From the NCBI GenBank assembly GCA_046565505.1, contig JBKHYJ010000130.1, positions 1 through 64,000 of the forward strand: DNA of 64,000 nucleotides. The letters run 5' to 3'. A program made the position numbers and the translations under genes. This document shows, in pieces, positions 45,550-55,124 of the stretch. Positions within the stretch are counted from its first letter, which is position 1; the number at the start of each line of letters is the position of its first letter. The notes beneath the pieces were generated by a model. That model made no database searches, was not told the origin of the DNA, and was given only the letters and a program-made list of their open reading frames with translations. This stretch comes from JBKHYJ01 sp046565505. GTDB lineage: Bacteria; Acidobacteriota; Blastocatellia; UBA7656.

Positions 45550-47010
45550 ATGAAGGAGCTTGCAGACCTCGCGCTCGACACGGCGCGCAAGCGCGGGGCC
45601 ACTTACGCGGACGTCCGCATAGTGAATGAGAAGAACGAATTCCTAAACTGTCGCAATCAAGGGCGCGGCCCCGTCTTCGGCTACAACACGCGCGACAGCT
45701 ATGGCTTCGGCGTGCGCGTGATCGCGCAGGGGGCGTGGGGGTTCGCGAGCAGCTCTCGCGTCACCAAAGAAGAGGTGCAGCGCATAGCCGCCCTCGCCGT
45801 CGAGATCGCGAAAGCCGGTTCGCTCGTCAAGGAGCGCGACGTGCGGCTCGCGCCCGTCAAGGCGTACACGGACAAGTATAAAACGCCTATCAAGCTCAAT
45901 CCATTCGAGGTGTCTAAGGAGAAGAAGCAGGATATGCTCGTCCGCATCGCCGACGAGTTGCTCAAGACAAGGGGCGTGTTCGTCGGGAGCGCGAACATGC
46001 AGTTCGAGGATTACTACCAATACTTCGCCTCCACGGAGGGCTCTTACATCGAGCAGGAGATAATCCGCAGCGACGTGGGCTATACGGCGGGGGCGCGGGG
46101 CAAGGCGGGCTTCAAGTCCCGCACGTTCGATTACCCTTTCCAGTCGGCCGGGTTCGAGCACGTCGAGGACCCCGCCGTGATGGCGGCGGTCGCGCGCGTC
46201 GCCGCCGAGGCGGTCGAGCACAGCGGCGCGGAGGCGCTCGCCTCGCCGGGCCGGAAGGATTTGATACTTTCGCCCGCGCACATCTACCTCACAGTCCATG
46301 AATCTATCGCGCACGCGACAGAGCTCGACCGCGTCGTCGGCTACGAGGCGAATTACGCGGGCACGAGCTGGGCGACCATAGACAAGCTGGGCAAGACGCA
46401 GTGGGGGTCTAAGCACTGCAACTTCGTCGCCGACCGCACGATGCCCCGCGGGCTCGCTACGGTCGCTTACGACGACGACGGGGTGCCCGCGCAGCAGTGG
46501 CACCTGATTAAAGACGGCCTGTTCGTCGCTTACCAGACCAACCGCGAGACCGCGCACCTGGTGGGCGAGAAAGAGAGCCGCGGCTGCTCGCAGGCCGTGG
46601 GCTGGTACAACTACCCGTTCCTGCGCATGCCCAACGTACACATGTGGTGGGGGCCGGCCGGGTCGCCCACGCCCGACGAGATGATCTCGGAAGTGAAGGA
46701 TGGCATACTGATCGACGGCCGCGGGAGTTACTCCATCGACCAGCAGAGGTTGAATTTTCAGTTCGGCGGCGACGCCTTCTGGGAGATAAAGAACGGCAAG
46801 CGGACGCGGATGATAACGGACGTGACCTACTACGCGATGAACACGGATTTCTGGAAGAGCGTGGACGCGGTGTCGGGCAAAGAGCATTGGGTGCTCCACG
46901 GGACGGGCGGCGATTCTAAGGGCGAGCCGGCTCAGTCCAACTCGATCTCGCACGGGTGCCCGTGGGCGCGCGTCCGCCAGGTTCAAGTCGCGAGGGGAGG
47001 TGCGTTATGA
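45550..47010 (+). CDS. tldD: TldD-family metalloprotease
   Basis: The 486-residue subunit of the TldD/TldE protease carries the metal motif HESIAHATELD (HExxxH, H250 and H254). The GYEANYAGTSW segment follows. The dimer degrades unfolded peptides and trims leader peptides of modified peptides such as microcin B17. The gene has AGGAGG upstream and overlaps the next start by ATGA, so TldD and TldE are made together. Confidence 0.93.
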   Translation: MKELADLALDTARKRGATYADVRIVNEKNEFLNCRNQGRGPVFGYNTRDSYGFGVRVIAQGAWGFASSSRVTKEEVQRIAALAVEIAKAGSLVKERDVRLAPVKAYTDKYKTPIKLNPFEVSKEKKQDMLVRIADELLKTRGVFVGSANMQFEDYYQYFASTEGSYIEQEIIRSDVGYTAGARGKAGFKSRTFDYPFQSAGFEHVEDPAVMAAVARVAAEAVEHSGAEALASPGRKDLILSPAHIYLTVHESIAHATELDRVVGYEANYAGTSWATIDKLGKTQWGSKHCNFVADRTMPRGLATVAYDDDGVPAQQWHLIKDGLFVAYQTNRETAHLVGEKESRGCSQAVGWYNYPFLRMPNVHMWWGPAGSPTPDEMISEVKDGILIDGRGSYSIDQQRLNFQFGGDAFWEIKNGKRTRMITDVTYYAMNTDFWKSVDAVSGKEHWVLHGTGGDSKGEPAQSNSISHGCPWARVRQVQVARGGAL

Positions 47011-48347
47011 TGACCCGCGATCAGTGCGCGGAGCTGTTCAGGCGCGTGGTGGCGATGAAGAGCAAGGCCGACGAGCTGAGCGTTTCGATGCAGGGGGGCG
47101 AATCGGCGGGCTCGCGCTTCACGAACAACACCATGAGCGCCAACCTCTCCCGCAACAACGACGACCTGACGGTTGTCGTCAGGGTTGGCAAGCGCGAGGG
47201 CAACGCCTCGACCAACAAGCTCGACGACGGCGCGCTCAAGGCGGCGGTCGAAGCGGCGGAGTTCGCCGCCTCCGTCGCCCCGCCCAACCCGGAGCAGATG
47301 CCGCTGCTCGGGCCGCAGAAATACCCCGAGATTAACTCGTGGCGCGAAGAACTCGCCGCCGCGACCCCTATGGACCGCGCGAGGCTGCTCAAGGTGTGCG
47401 CCGACGTGTGCAAGAAGTATGGCGTGAACGGCTATGGCTTTCTCTCGACCACGAATACTTACGCCTTCACCGCCGCGACTTCGGGCGACGAATTTTACAG
47501 CAGGGACACGGTGGCCAGTTACTCGATGACCGCGCGGACCAAAGACGCGACGGGCTCGGGGTGGGCCAACCAGGTGGGCTTGCGCGATCTGAAAGAGTTC
47601 GACATGGAGCGAGTCGCGCGCACGGCATGCGAGAAAGCCGTGCGCTCACGCGACCCCAAGATGGTCGAGCCCGGCCGCTGGACCGTCATACTGGAACCGG
47701 CCGCCGCCATCACCTTCCTGGGCCACATCGGGCAGTCTTTGAACGCGCGGGCGGCCGACGAAGGACGCAGCGCGATGTACAACCGCGAGAAGAAGGCGAG
47801 CCGCGTCGGCGAGCAGGTTCTGGGCGAGAACGTGACCATCCGCACGGAGCCCTTGAACCCGCAAATACTCGGCAGCGCGTCGCTCGGGGGCCTGCCCGCG
47901 CGCAACGTCACATGGCTTGAAAAAGGCGTGCTGAAGAACCTCTCCTACGACCGCTACTGGGCCGCGCAGAAGAAGGCGGAGCCTACGCCGCCGCCCGTCA
48001 ACCTGAGCATGGAGGGCGGCGCGGCCACCGTCGAAGATATGATCCGCTCGACGGAGCGCGGGCTTTTGATAACGCACTTCTGGTACGTCGTCTTCACGGA
48101 CCCGCAGTCGGTCAGCTACACGGGCATCACGCGCGACGGGCTGTTCCTGATCGAGAAGGGGAAGGTCACCATGCCGTGCGTGAACATGAGGTTTAACGAT
48201 TCGGCGATTTCAATATTCAACAACATAACGATGCTCGGTAAGCCCGAGCGGCAGGGCGGCGGCTTCGGCAACCCGCAGGGGATCAACCTGGTCCCGCCCA
48301 TGAAGGTAGAGAATTTCAATTTCCGCTCGATCTCGCCTTCGGTCTAG
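47007..48347 (+). CDS. tldE: TldE/PmbA-family protease subunit
   Basis: The 446-residue partner of TldD lacks the HExxxH motif, as expected. GGGGAGG lies 6 nt before the ATG at 47007, and the tldD stop overlaps it by 4 nt. An adjacent ATG at 47010 is equally possible. The family segments SARFTNNTMSANLSRNNDDL, LGSASLGGLPARNVTWLEKG and ITRDGLFLIEKGKV are present. A longer frame starting at 46956 lies within tldD and has no ribosome site. Confidence 0.92.
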   Translation: MMTRDQCAELFRRVVAMKSKADELSVSMQGGESAGSRFTNNTMSANLSRNNDDLTVVVRVGKREGNASTNKLDDGALKAAVEAAEFAASVAPPNPEQMPLLGPQKYPEINSWREELAAATPMDRARLLKVCADVCKKYGVNGYGFLSTTNTYAFTAATSGDEFYSRDTVASYSMTARTKDATGSGWANQVGLRDLKEFDMERVARTACEKAVRSRDPKMVEPGRWTVILEPAAAITFLGHIGQSLNARAADEGRSAMYNREKKASRVGEQVLGENVTIRTEPLNPQILGSASLGGLPARNVTWLEKGVLKNLSYDRYWAAQKKAEPTPPPVNLSMEGGAATVEDMIRSTERGLLITHFWYVVFTDPQSVSYTGITRDGLFLIEKGKVTMPCVNMRFNDSAISIFNNITMLGKPERQGGGFGNPQGINLVPPMKVENFNFRSISPSV

Positions 48348-48673
48348 CGAGTCTCTATTGCATTAAGTAAGCTAAACTCCTTAAGAATCCCCCGGGCCGG
48401 CATGGTGAAGATTCGTGCGCGGGGCGCCCTCGTTTCTTCTGCTTGACTTCAAATTTGGCCGGGCATAAACTAAGCGCCGGATGTGAAGCAGTTAATCCAT
48501 AAGCTCTCGCCCGCGGAACAAGCACCTGATAATCGAGGGCCTGCACGCCGACACAGCGAGGCATAGCGAGCAAAGGATAGGGCCATCTTACCGTGATATT
48601 TAGCGATCCCGACGAGCCGGTCATACAGGCAGTAAGATAGTGATAAATACTTCCCTCTGGGAAGGGTGTAACT
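48348..48673. other. Gene-free gap between tldE and the FecR/Big-1 gene
   Basis: About 325 bp show no gene on either strand. The open frame on the minus strand runs antisense into the next gene and has no recognisable product. GGAAGGG at 48659-48665 is the ribosome site of the next gene. Confidence 0.4.
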
Positions 48674-49528
48674 ATGAAAAATCTGACAACGTACGCCCTA
48701 ATTCGGTCGCGCGCGCGCGCGGTGGTACTAAGAATTGATTTCAGGGTCGCGCTCAGCCTTCTGCTGGCGGCGGCCGTCATAAACTGTTTTTCGCTCAGAT
48801 CATTTGCCGCCTACGTGGCGAGCGACGCCCGCGCAGACAAAAAATCAGTCGAGGCGGCGAGCCCGGACGCGCTCGCGTTGCGGGCCGGCGTGCTCGTTGG
48901 GCGAGGAAGTATTACCGTCGATGGCAACCGGGTTGAATCGGGCGCGACTGTTTTCGACGGGAGCACCATCGTCACGGGCCCGGACGCTTACGGCTGGGTG
49001 GACGATGGCGCCTCCGGGCGCGTAGAGCTCGCCCCCGGCACGACGGTCACGTTATCACTGCCGGCGTTGACGCCCGTGCGGCAGTCCCAGCCCAGGCGAA
49101 CGATACGGCCCGTGGGCTCCGGCCCGAACATAAGCCTTAAAGCGGGCAACGCGCTGCAACTCCAGGTGCAGGTGACGGACGAAAACGACAGGCCCATGCG
49201 CGACGAGGCAGTGGTATTCACGCTGAGCGACCCGGCCAGCGGCTCTCTGGGCGCGCCGGGCGGGGCGGCGGGCAGCGTCACGGCGACGACCGACGCCAAC
49301 GGCATAGCAACGACCACCTTCACCGCCGGCAAGTCGGCGAGCTCGACCTCCATCACGGCAAGCTCCGGCGGCGCGAGCTTCTCCTACAGGGCGCGCATCA
49401 GGGCGGGGCTAGGGCTCCTGGCCCTGCTCCTGATCGGCGGCGCGGCCGCGGCCACGGTCACGACCGTCGTACTAGTCTCGCGCAACGGAGAAGAAACGCG
49501 TCAACCACTGTCACCCAGCAGGCCATAG
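48674..49528 (+). CDS. FecR-like and Big-1-like membrane protein
   Basis: The 284-residue protein has an N-terminal signal segment (residues 25-45). A FecR-like strand region follows (GRGSITVDGNRVESGATVFD to GWVDDGASGRVELAPGTTVT). Residues about 150-240 form a Big-1/invasin-like Ig domain (LQLQVQVTDENDRPMRDEAV to ANGIATTTFTAG). A single TM helix (LGLLALLLIGGAAAATVTTV) and a short cytoplasmic tail end it. It is probably anchored and exposed outside the membrane. It precedes the CHAT gene by 165 nt on the same strand, and FecR-like domains can act as signal sensors, but no partner sigma factor is near. Confidence 0.65.
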   Translation: MKNLTTYALIRSRARAVVLRIDFRVALSLLLAAAVINCFSLRSFAAYVASDARADKKSVEAASPDALALRAGVLVGRGSITVDGNRVESGATVFDGSTIVTGPDAYGWVDDGASGRVELAPGTTVTLSLPALTPVRQSQPRRTIRPVGSGPNISLKAGNALQLQVQVTDENDRPMRDEAVVFTLSDPASGSLGAPGGAAGSVTATTDANGIATTTFTAGKSASSTSITASSGGASFSYRARIRAGLGLLALLLIGGAAAATVTTVVLVSRNGEETRQPLSPSRP

Positions 49529-49693
49529 ATGGCCTGACCTGTTTCCAAGGCCTTACCCCTCCGGGACCCTATGATGAAGTAGCGTAATGTGTGGACCTCG
49601 CGTCTGAAGCGCGCAACGTGATGGGCTGCCTCAGTCGCGGACCGCTCCCCTGACTCTTCTCATAGCTGATCCCTTTTGTAAGGAGACTCGATA

Positions 49694-52600
49694 ATGGCTC
49701 GAACAACACAACGGCGTCCCGGTTCTAGAATATCGCTTCGGGAGACCGGGCGCCCGTGCCTGACTTTATTGGCAATCATTATCCTGGTGCTGGCTGCGTT
49801 CGGTCACGGGCGCGAGCGATTTCGCGCGGCGCGGTGGGCCGAGCAAGCAGGCGCCGGCGCGGGCGGCACGGCGCAGGGCAACCGGGATGCCCCCCGCCTT
49901 GAGGCGAACAAACCCATCGAGCGAGAGCTTTCCGGGGGACAGGCCCACTTCTATCAGGTCACCCTCGCCTCGGGCCAATACTTGCGGCTGGTCGTCGATC
50001 AACAAGGCATCGACGTGTCAGTGATACTGACGGGCCCGGACGGCAAGGCGCTCGTCGAAGTGGACCGCCCAATCGGGCCGCAGGGGCCGGAGCCGGTTTC
50101 GTTCGCGGCCACGATTTCCGGGGCATACGGCGTGGAGGTCCGGGCGGCGGAAAAAGAGGCGGCCCCCGGTCGCTACAGGATAAATGTCGCGGAGCTGCGG
50201 GAAACAACCGCGAAGGACAGAGACCGCATTGGTGGCGAGCGGGCTTTCTTAGAAGGAGAAAAGCTACAGGCGGAAGCGACGGCGGATTCGCTCGCGCAGG
50301 CGGTCAAGAAATACGAGCAGGCCCTAGGGGCATGGCAAGCGCTGGGGGACCGTCAGGGGCAGGCGGACACGCTCTATTACCTCGGGTCGATTTACGAGTC
50401 GTCGGGCAATAAGCAAAAGGCGTTGAACGATTATTACGGGCCGGCGCTGAAGCTCTTTCAAGACCTGCGCGACCAGATCAAAGAGGCCGACATGCTCACA
50501 AACATCGGCAAGATATATGACGACCTGGGCGAGAAGCGGAAGGCGCTCGGCTACTTCGACCAGTCGTTGAACCTCTACCGCGCTTTGAAATCCCCTGGCG
50601 GTGAAGCCGCCGCGCTCAATAACGCGGGCAAGGTCTACGACGATCTCGGCGACAAGCAGAAGGCGCTTGAGTATTACAACCGCGCGCTTATGTTGTTCCA
50701 GGTGTTGAAAGCTCCCGACAGGGAGGCCGTCGCGCTCAATAATATCGGCGGGGTTTATGATTCGCTGGATGAGAGGCAGAAGGCGCTTGAGTACTACAAC
50801 CGCGCGCTGCCGCTGTTTCAGGCGGCCGGCGACAGGGGCGGCGAGGCCACGGCGCTGAACAACATAGGCAAGTTCTACGACGACCTGGGGGAAAAAGAGA
50901 GGGCGCTTGATTTGTACAGCCGCGCGGCCGCAATTTTCCACGCGACGAGCGACCGCCAGCGCGAGGCCAACACGCTCTCCAACATCGGAGGCGTCTACGA
51001 CTCTTTAGACAAAAGGCCTGAGGCCATAAACAACTACGACCGCGCGCTCGCGATCAGCCGGGAGGTGGGCGACCGCAAGGTGCAGGTTTACACGCTCGCC
51101 AAGGTGGGAAAGCTCTACGACGAGATGGCCGACGAGGAAATAATCAATGGCGAGATGGCCGACAGGCAGAAGGCGGAAGAGAGCAAAAAGAAGGCGGTAG
51201 CCTACAAGCAGAAGGCGCTCGGGTACTACGTGCAGGCGCTGCCGATCGGCCGGGCGTTGGGCGACCGCGCGATAGAGGCTTACACGCTCACGAACACAGG
51301 GAAGGTCTACGACGACCTGGAAGATAACCGTAAGGCGCTCGACTACTACAACCAGGCGCTCCCGATTCACCTGGCCCTGAGCGACAGCCAGGGCGAAGCC
51401 TACACTCGCTATCACATCGCCCGCGTCCAGCGCGACCTCAACAACCTCGTAGAGGCCCGCAACCAGATCGTGCCCGCGCTCGGCATCGTAGAGTCGCTGC
51501 GCACTAAGATGACTACGGACCAGCAGCTACGGGCTTCGTACTTTGCGACCGTGCAGAACTATTACGAGCTATACATAGACCTGCTGATGTTGCTGCACAA
51601 GGAGCGCCCGTCCGAAGGCAACGCCGCCAAGGCGCTGCAAGTCGCCGAGCGCGCGCGCGCGCGCAGCCTGCTCGAATTACTAAGCGAGGCGCGCGCAAAC
51701 ATCCGCCGCGGGGCCGACCCCGCTCTGTTGGAGCGCGAGCGCCTGCTACAGCAAAAGCTCAACGACAAGGCGCAGCGCCAGATACGATTGCTCAGCGGCT
51801 CGCACACGGAGGAGCAGGCGGCGGCAATCAGGAAAGAGATCGACGCGCTGAAAGACGAGTACCGCCAGGTAGAGGAGCAGATGCGCGCCAAGAGCCCCCG
51901 GTACGCGGCGCTGACTCAGCCTCAGCCGATCTCGCCGTCTGAGATGCAGCAGCAGGTGCTCGACCCAGACACATTGCTGCTGGAATTCTCCCTGGGGAGG
52001 CTGCGCAGCTACGTCTGGGCGGTTACGCCGACCTCTATCACGAGCTTCGAGCTGCCCAAGCGGTACGTGATCGAGGCGGCGGCGCGGCGCTATTACGAGT
52101 TGCTGGCGGGGGTCGCTCAACAAGGTCAGGCGCAGGGGCAGGACCGCGGGCTGCGCGTGGACACGGGCGAGGCGCGCAGGCTTGAGCTTGCGCAGACGGC
52201 GGCCGCGCTCAGTCAAATGCTGCTTTCCCCGGTCGCGTCCCAGTTGGGGAAGAAGCGACTGCTCATAGTCGCCGGCGGGGCGTTACAGTACGTGCCTTTC
52301 GCGGCGCTGCCGGACCCCACGTCAGCGAGGGCGGGCGACGACAATAAGCAGCCTCTCATAGTCGATCACGAGGTGGTGAGCCTGCCGTCCGCTTCGACTA
52401 TAGCCGCGTTGCGGAAAGATTTAGCCGGGCGCAAGCCTGCGGCTAAATCCATAGCCGTGATCGCCGACCCGGTATTCGACCCGGGCGACGAGCGCGTCGG
52501 GGCGTCGGGCGCGCGGAAGCCGGATGGCATGCAATCTTCCGGCGCGGCGGAGCAGCGCGGACTCACTGTCAAGATACAAAAAGCGGCGAACGAGACGGGC

Positions 52601-53203
52601 GTGAAACTCGAAGAAGGGTTCAGCGTCCCCAGGCTCCCCGGCACGCGCAAAGAGGCCGAGGGGATTCTGGCCTTCGACCGCGCGGAACAGACCATGCAGG
52701 CGTTTGACTTCAAGGCCAACCTAGCCACGGCGACGAGCGCGGAGCTCAAGCAGTACAGATACCTCCACTTCGCCACGCACGGGTTCTTGAACAGCGCGCA
52801 CCCCGAGCTGTCAGGCATACTGCTGTCGCTCGTAAACGAGAAGGGCGAGCCGCAGAATGGGTTCCTGCTCGCCAACGAGATATACAACCTGGACCTGCCG
52901 GCGGAGATGGTCGTGCTGAGCGCCTGCAAAACGGGGCTGGGGAAAGAGGTCAAGGGCGAGGGCATCGTCGGCCTGACGCGGGGCCTGATGTACGCGGGGG
53001 CCGCGCGGGTGATAGTGAGCCTCTGGAGCGTGGACGACGACGCGACGGCGGAGCTGATGACGAGCCTGTATAAGGGGGTGCTGAAAGACGGTATGCAGCC
53101 GGCGGCGGCGCTCAGGGCGGCGCAGGTGGCGATGTGGAAGCAGAAGCGATGGCAGGCGCCTTACTTCTGGGCGGCCTTCGTGCTACAGGGCGAATGGAGG
53201 TAA
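49694..53203 (+). CDS. TPR-CHAT protein (caspase-like peptidase domain)
   Basis: The 1169-residue protein begins with a signal-anchor (CLTLLAIIILVLAAFGHG). A PPC-like beta domain follows at about residues 70-170. About ten TPRs of the YDDLGEKRKALGYFDQSLNL type run to about residue 640. A long linker with a coiled-coil (KDEYRQVEEQMRAKSPRY) leads to a C-terminal CHAT domain. The catalytic pair is H1029 in HFATHGFL and C1078 in LSACKTGLG. The C-terminus ends in YFWAAFVLQGEW, which is typical for CHAT. Such proteins are caspase-related peptidases with roles in signalling or cell death. The N-terminal anchor suggests that the domains face the outside. Substrates are unknown. Confidence 0.9.
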   Translation: MARTTQRRPGSRISLRETGRPCLTLLAIIILVLAAFGHGRERFRAARWAEQAGAGAGGTAQGNRDAPRLEANKPIERELSGGQAHFYQVTLASGQYLRLVVDQQGIDVSVILTGPDGKALVEVDRPIGPQGPEPVSFAATISGAYGVEVRAAEKEAAPGRYRINVAELRETTAKDRDRIGGERAFLEGEKLQAEATADSLAQAVKKYEQALGAWQALGDRQGQADTLYYLGSIYESSGNKQKALNDYYGPALKLFQDLRDQIKEADMLTNIGKIYDDLGEKRKALGYFDQSLNLYRALKSPGGEAAALNNAGKVYDDLGDKQKALEYYNRALMLFQVLKAPDREAVALNNIGGVYDSLDERQKALEYYNRALPLFQAAGDRGGEATALNNIGKFYDDLGEKERALDLYSRAAAIFHATSDRQREANTLSNIGGVYDSLDKRPEAINNYDRALAISREVGDRKVQVYTLAKVGKLYDEMADEEIINGEMADRQKAEESKKKAVAYKQKALGYYVQALPIGRALGDRAIEAYTLTNTGKVYDDLEDNRKALDYYNQALPIHLALSDSQGEAYTRYHIARVQRDLNNLVEARNQIVPALGIVESLRTKMTTDQQLRASYFATVQNYYELYIDLLMLLHKERPSEGNAAKALQVAERARARSLLELLSEARANIRRGADPALLERERLLQQKLNDKAQRQIRLLSGSHTEEQAAAIRKEIDALKDEYRQVEEQMRAKSPRYAALTQPQPISPSEMQQQVLDPDTLLLEFSLGRLRSYVWAVTPTSITSFELPKRYVIEAAARRYYELLAGVAQQGQAQGQDRGLRVDTGEARRLELAQTAAALSQMLLSPVASQLGKKRLLIVAGGALQYVPFAALPDPTSARAGDDNKQPLIVDHEVVSLPSASTIAALRKDLAGRKPAAKSIAVIADPVFDPGDERVGASGARKPDGMQSSGAAEQRGLTVKIQKAANETGVKLEEGFSVPRLPGTRKEAEGILAFDRAEQTMQAFDFKANLATATSAELKQYRYLHFATHGFLNSAHPELSGILLSLVNEKGEPQNGFLLANEIYNLDLPAEMVVLSACKTGLGKEVKGEGIVGLTRGLMYAGAARVIVSLWSVDDDATAELMTSLYKGVLKDGMQPAAALRAAQVAMWKQKRWQAPYFWAAFVLQGEWR

Positions 53204-53301
53204 GGCGGCAGTATGCGAGCGTCGTTTCAGCCCCGACTCGGTTTACAATGGCTCGCCCCTCGGCCCGCGGGCAGGTTGCGCGCGCCCGCGCCGGAATCGT
53301 A

Positions 53302-53501
53302 GAATGAATTAACTCGTCGAAGAGGATAGACCCCTCGGAGAGGTTCTCTCGAACCGGAAACCGACACTTCGGTAGGCCCCAGTAGGGAGAAACGTAGTGC
53401 TACGAAACAGCATCAATTAAGGGCCGACGCGCGGTCGGAAGCTGGATGGCACCGCCACCGAAGTGGTTCCAGCAGAAACTGCCTCCTCTGGAGATTCTGC
53501 T
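53302..53501 (+). promoter_or_regulatory. Translational T-box-like riboswitch leader of aspS
   Basis: The core is an antisequestrator with helix A1 GCTGGA/TCCAGC (53441-53446 and 53468-53473), a 7-nt one-sided bulge TGGCACC (53447-53453) and helix A2 GCCAC/GTGGT (53454-53458 and 53463-53467). This is the T-box layout UGGNACC. The N is C, which pairs with a G discriminator, as in bacterial tRNA-Asp and tRNA-Asn. A stem III-like hairpin CCGAC/GTCGG (53424-53438) lies just before it. AGCAGAA (53471-53477) can pair with TTCTGCT (53495-53501), and CTCC (53483-53486) with the SD GGAG (53490-53493). That sequestrator shares AGC with the A1 arm, so the two folds exclude each other. Stem I and the specifier codon are not resolved. 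Confidence 0.7.
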
Positions 53502-54806
53502 ATGACAGCCACGACCATCCGCCGCACCTTTATTAATTCCCTCGACAGGTCTATCGGCGCGGAAGTTCTCGTCCGCGGTTGGGTGTACCGGCTGAGGGCG
53601 CTCGCCAGGACTACATTCGTAATACTGAAAGACTGTTCGGGGGACGTCCAATGCGTCGCCTCGTCCGAGTCTGTCAAAGAACTGCACCTTAAATCGGATG
53701 ATGCCGTGGAGGTCGTCGGCAGGGTCCGGGCCGAGGGCCGCTCGAAGACCGGCTACGAGATCGATATTCTGCGGGCCAGGGTTCTCGGCAGGGCCATAAA
53801 TAATCTCCCGTTCAATTCGTCTTCAAACGTCGGGTCGGTCGGCCCGGACGTGTTAATGGAGTACCGCCCGCTGGCGCTGCGCAATGACGCGGTCGGAAAC
53901 GTGTTTCGCATTCAGGCCGCGCTCCTCCGATACTTCCGCGAGTTCCTGGCCGCCAACCTCTTCACGGAGATCATCACCTCTAAGATAGTCGCGTCGGGGA
54001 CCGAAGGCGGGACCAATCTTTTTGAGCTTAAGTATTTCGACCGCGTCGCCTACCTGGCGCAGAGCCCCCAGTTTTATAAAGAGCACGGCGTGGCGGGCCT
54101 GGAGAGGGTGTATGAGAACGGCCACGTATACAGGGCCGAGCCGCATGCGACGAGCCGCCATCTCACGGAGTATTACTCGCTCGACCTGGAGGCGGGCTTC
54201 ATCGAAGGCCCGGAAGAGATCATGCAGCTTGAGCGGGAATTGCTGACGCACATATTCGACAGGCTCAACGAGCATTTCGGGGACGTGATTAAAGACTACA
54301 GGCCCCGGCCGCTGCCTTCCATGCTCGGCGTGCCCTGCTGGGAATTCGGCATGTGCCTTGAAATGCTGAAGGAGAATTTCGGCACGGATAATCTGACGGA
54401 CGATCTGGACCCGCCGGCCGAGCGGCAATTATGTGCGCTAGCGGAAAAGCAGACAGGGGTCCCCGCCGTGTTCGTCATCGGCTTCCCGCTGGCGAGCCGC
54501 CCTTTCTATACCGCCCCTCGCGGGCACGCGGGGGCGGCCCAGAGCTTCGACCTGCTGTTTCAGGGGGTGGAGATAACGACCGGCGGCCAAAGACTGCACC
54601 GCAGGGAAGACCTCGAAGCCGCGCTGCGCGGCCGAGGGATAGACCCGCATGCGTTCGAGAGTCACCTCAGGATGTTTGACCTCGGCATGCCTCCGCATGG
54701 AGGCCTCGCGATAGGGCTTGAGCGGCTGACGGCTCAGGTCTTGTGCCTCCCGAACGTCCGCGAGGCGGTGCTATACCCGCGAGACAGATACCGCCTGACG
54801 CCATGA
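53502..54806 (+). CDS. aspS: Aspartate-tRNA ligase, archaeal-type (probably non-discriminating)
   Basis: The 434-residue class II synthetase has an OB-fold anticodon domain (VLVRGWVYRLRALARTTFVI), motif 2 near RVYENGHVYRAEPHATSRHL and motif 3 as GLAIGLERLTAQVLCLPNVR with the archaeal-type ending AVLYPRDRYRLTP. The FVIGFPLASRPFYTAP segment fits AspRS and not AsnRS. Compact archaeal-type AspRS enzymes of this sort often charge both tRNA-Asp and tRNA-Asn and rely on GatCAB for Asn-tRNA. The ATG at 53502 sits 8 nt after the GGAG in the T-box-like leader. A start at 53463 would lie inside that structure. Confidence 0.85.
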   Translation: MTATTIRRTFINSLDRSIGAEVLVRGWVYRLRALARTTFVILKDCSGDVQCVASSESVKELHLKSDDAVEVVGRVRAEGRSKTGYEIDILRARVLGRAINNLPFNSSSNVGSVGPDVLMEYRPLALRNDAVGNVFRIQAALLRYFREFLAANLFTEIITSKIVASGTEGGTNLFELKYFDRVAYLAQSPQFYKEHGVAGLERVYENGHVYRAEPHATSRHLTEYYSLDLEAGFIEGPEEIMQLERELLTHIFDRLNEHFGDVIKDYRPRPLPSMLGVPCWEFGMCLEMLKENFGTDNLTDDLDPPAERQLCALAEKQTGVPAVFVIGFPLASRPFYTAPRGHAGAAQSFDLLFQGVEITTGGQRLHRREDLEAALRGRGIDPHAFESHLRMFDLGMPPHGGLAIGLERLTAQVLCLPNVREAVLYPRDRYRLTP

Positions 54807-55124
54807 CGCGGCTCCCATTATGGCGGTGCGCTTTTGGATGAAGGCCAACGTTCGCTCGCGCGGGCATGCCCGTATCCAGCGTACTCGATTGACAGCGCCG
54901 GAGTTTAGACGTAATTTATTCGCCGGGATGACGGGCGGAAGCGAAGGCTCTCAGCCGAAATCTCGGCTCATGTATCCGGCTCAATTAGCCCCCGGCTCGG
55001 ATAGAGTTCGCGATTTCTTCCTCCGCCGGTGTGGTGACCTCGAACAAGCCGCAGGGTAGCTCAATCCGTTGAGCTTCGATTCATAAATCAACTCTTAAAG
55101 CTTAGCCCCCTTGTCGGAGGCCAT
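54807..55124. other. Gene-free gap between aspS and the metalloprotease
   Basis: This 318-bp stretch shows no gene on either strand and no tRNA cloverleaf. It probably contains the promoter of the metalloprotease gene. Confidence 0.4.

Noticed and set aside
45643..46986. A 447-residue open frame antisense to tldD
   Set aside because: tldD is certain on the other strand, and the antisense product has no family features.
48355..48780. A 141-residue minus-strand frame
   Set aside because: It runs into the FecR/Big-1 gene and shows no family sequence.
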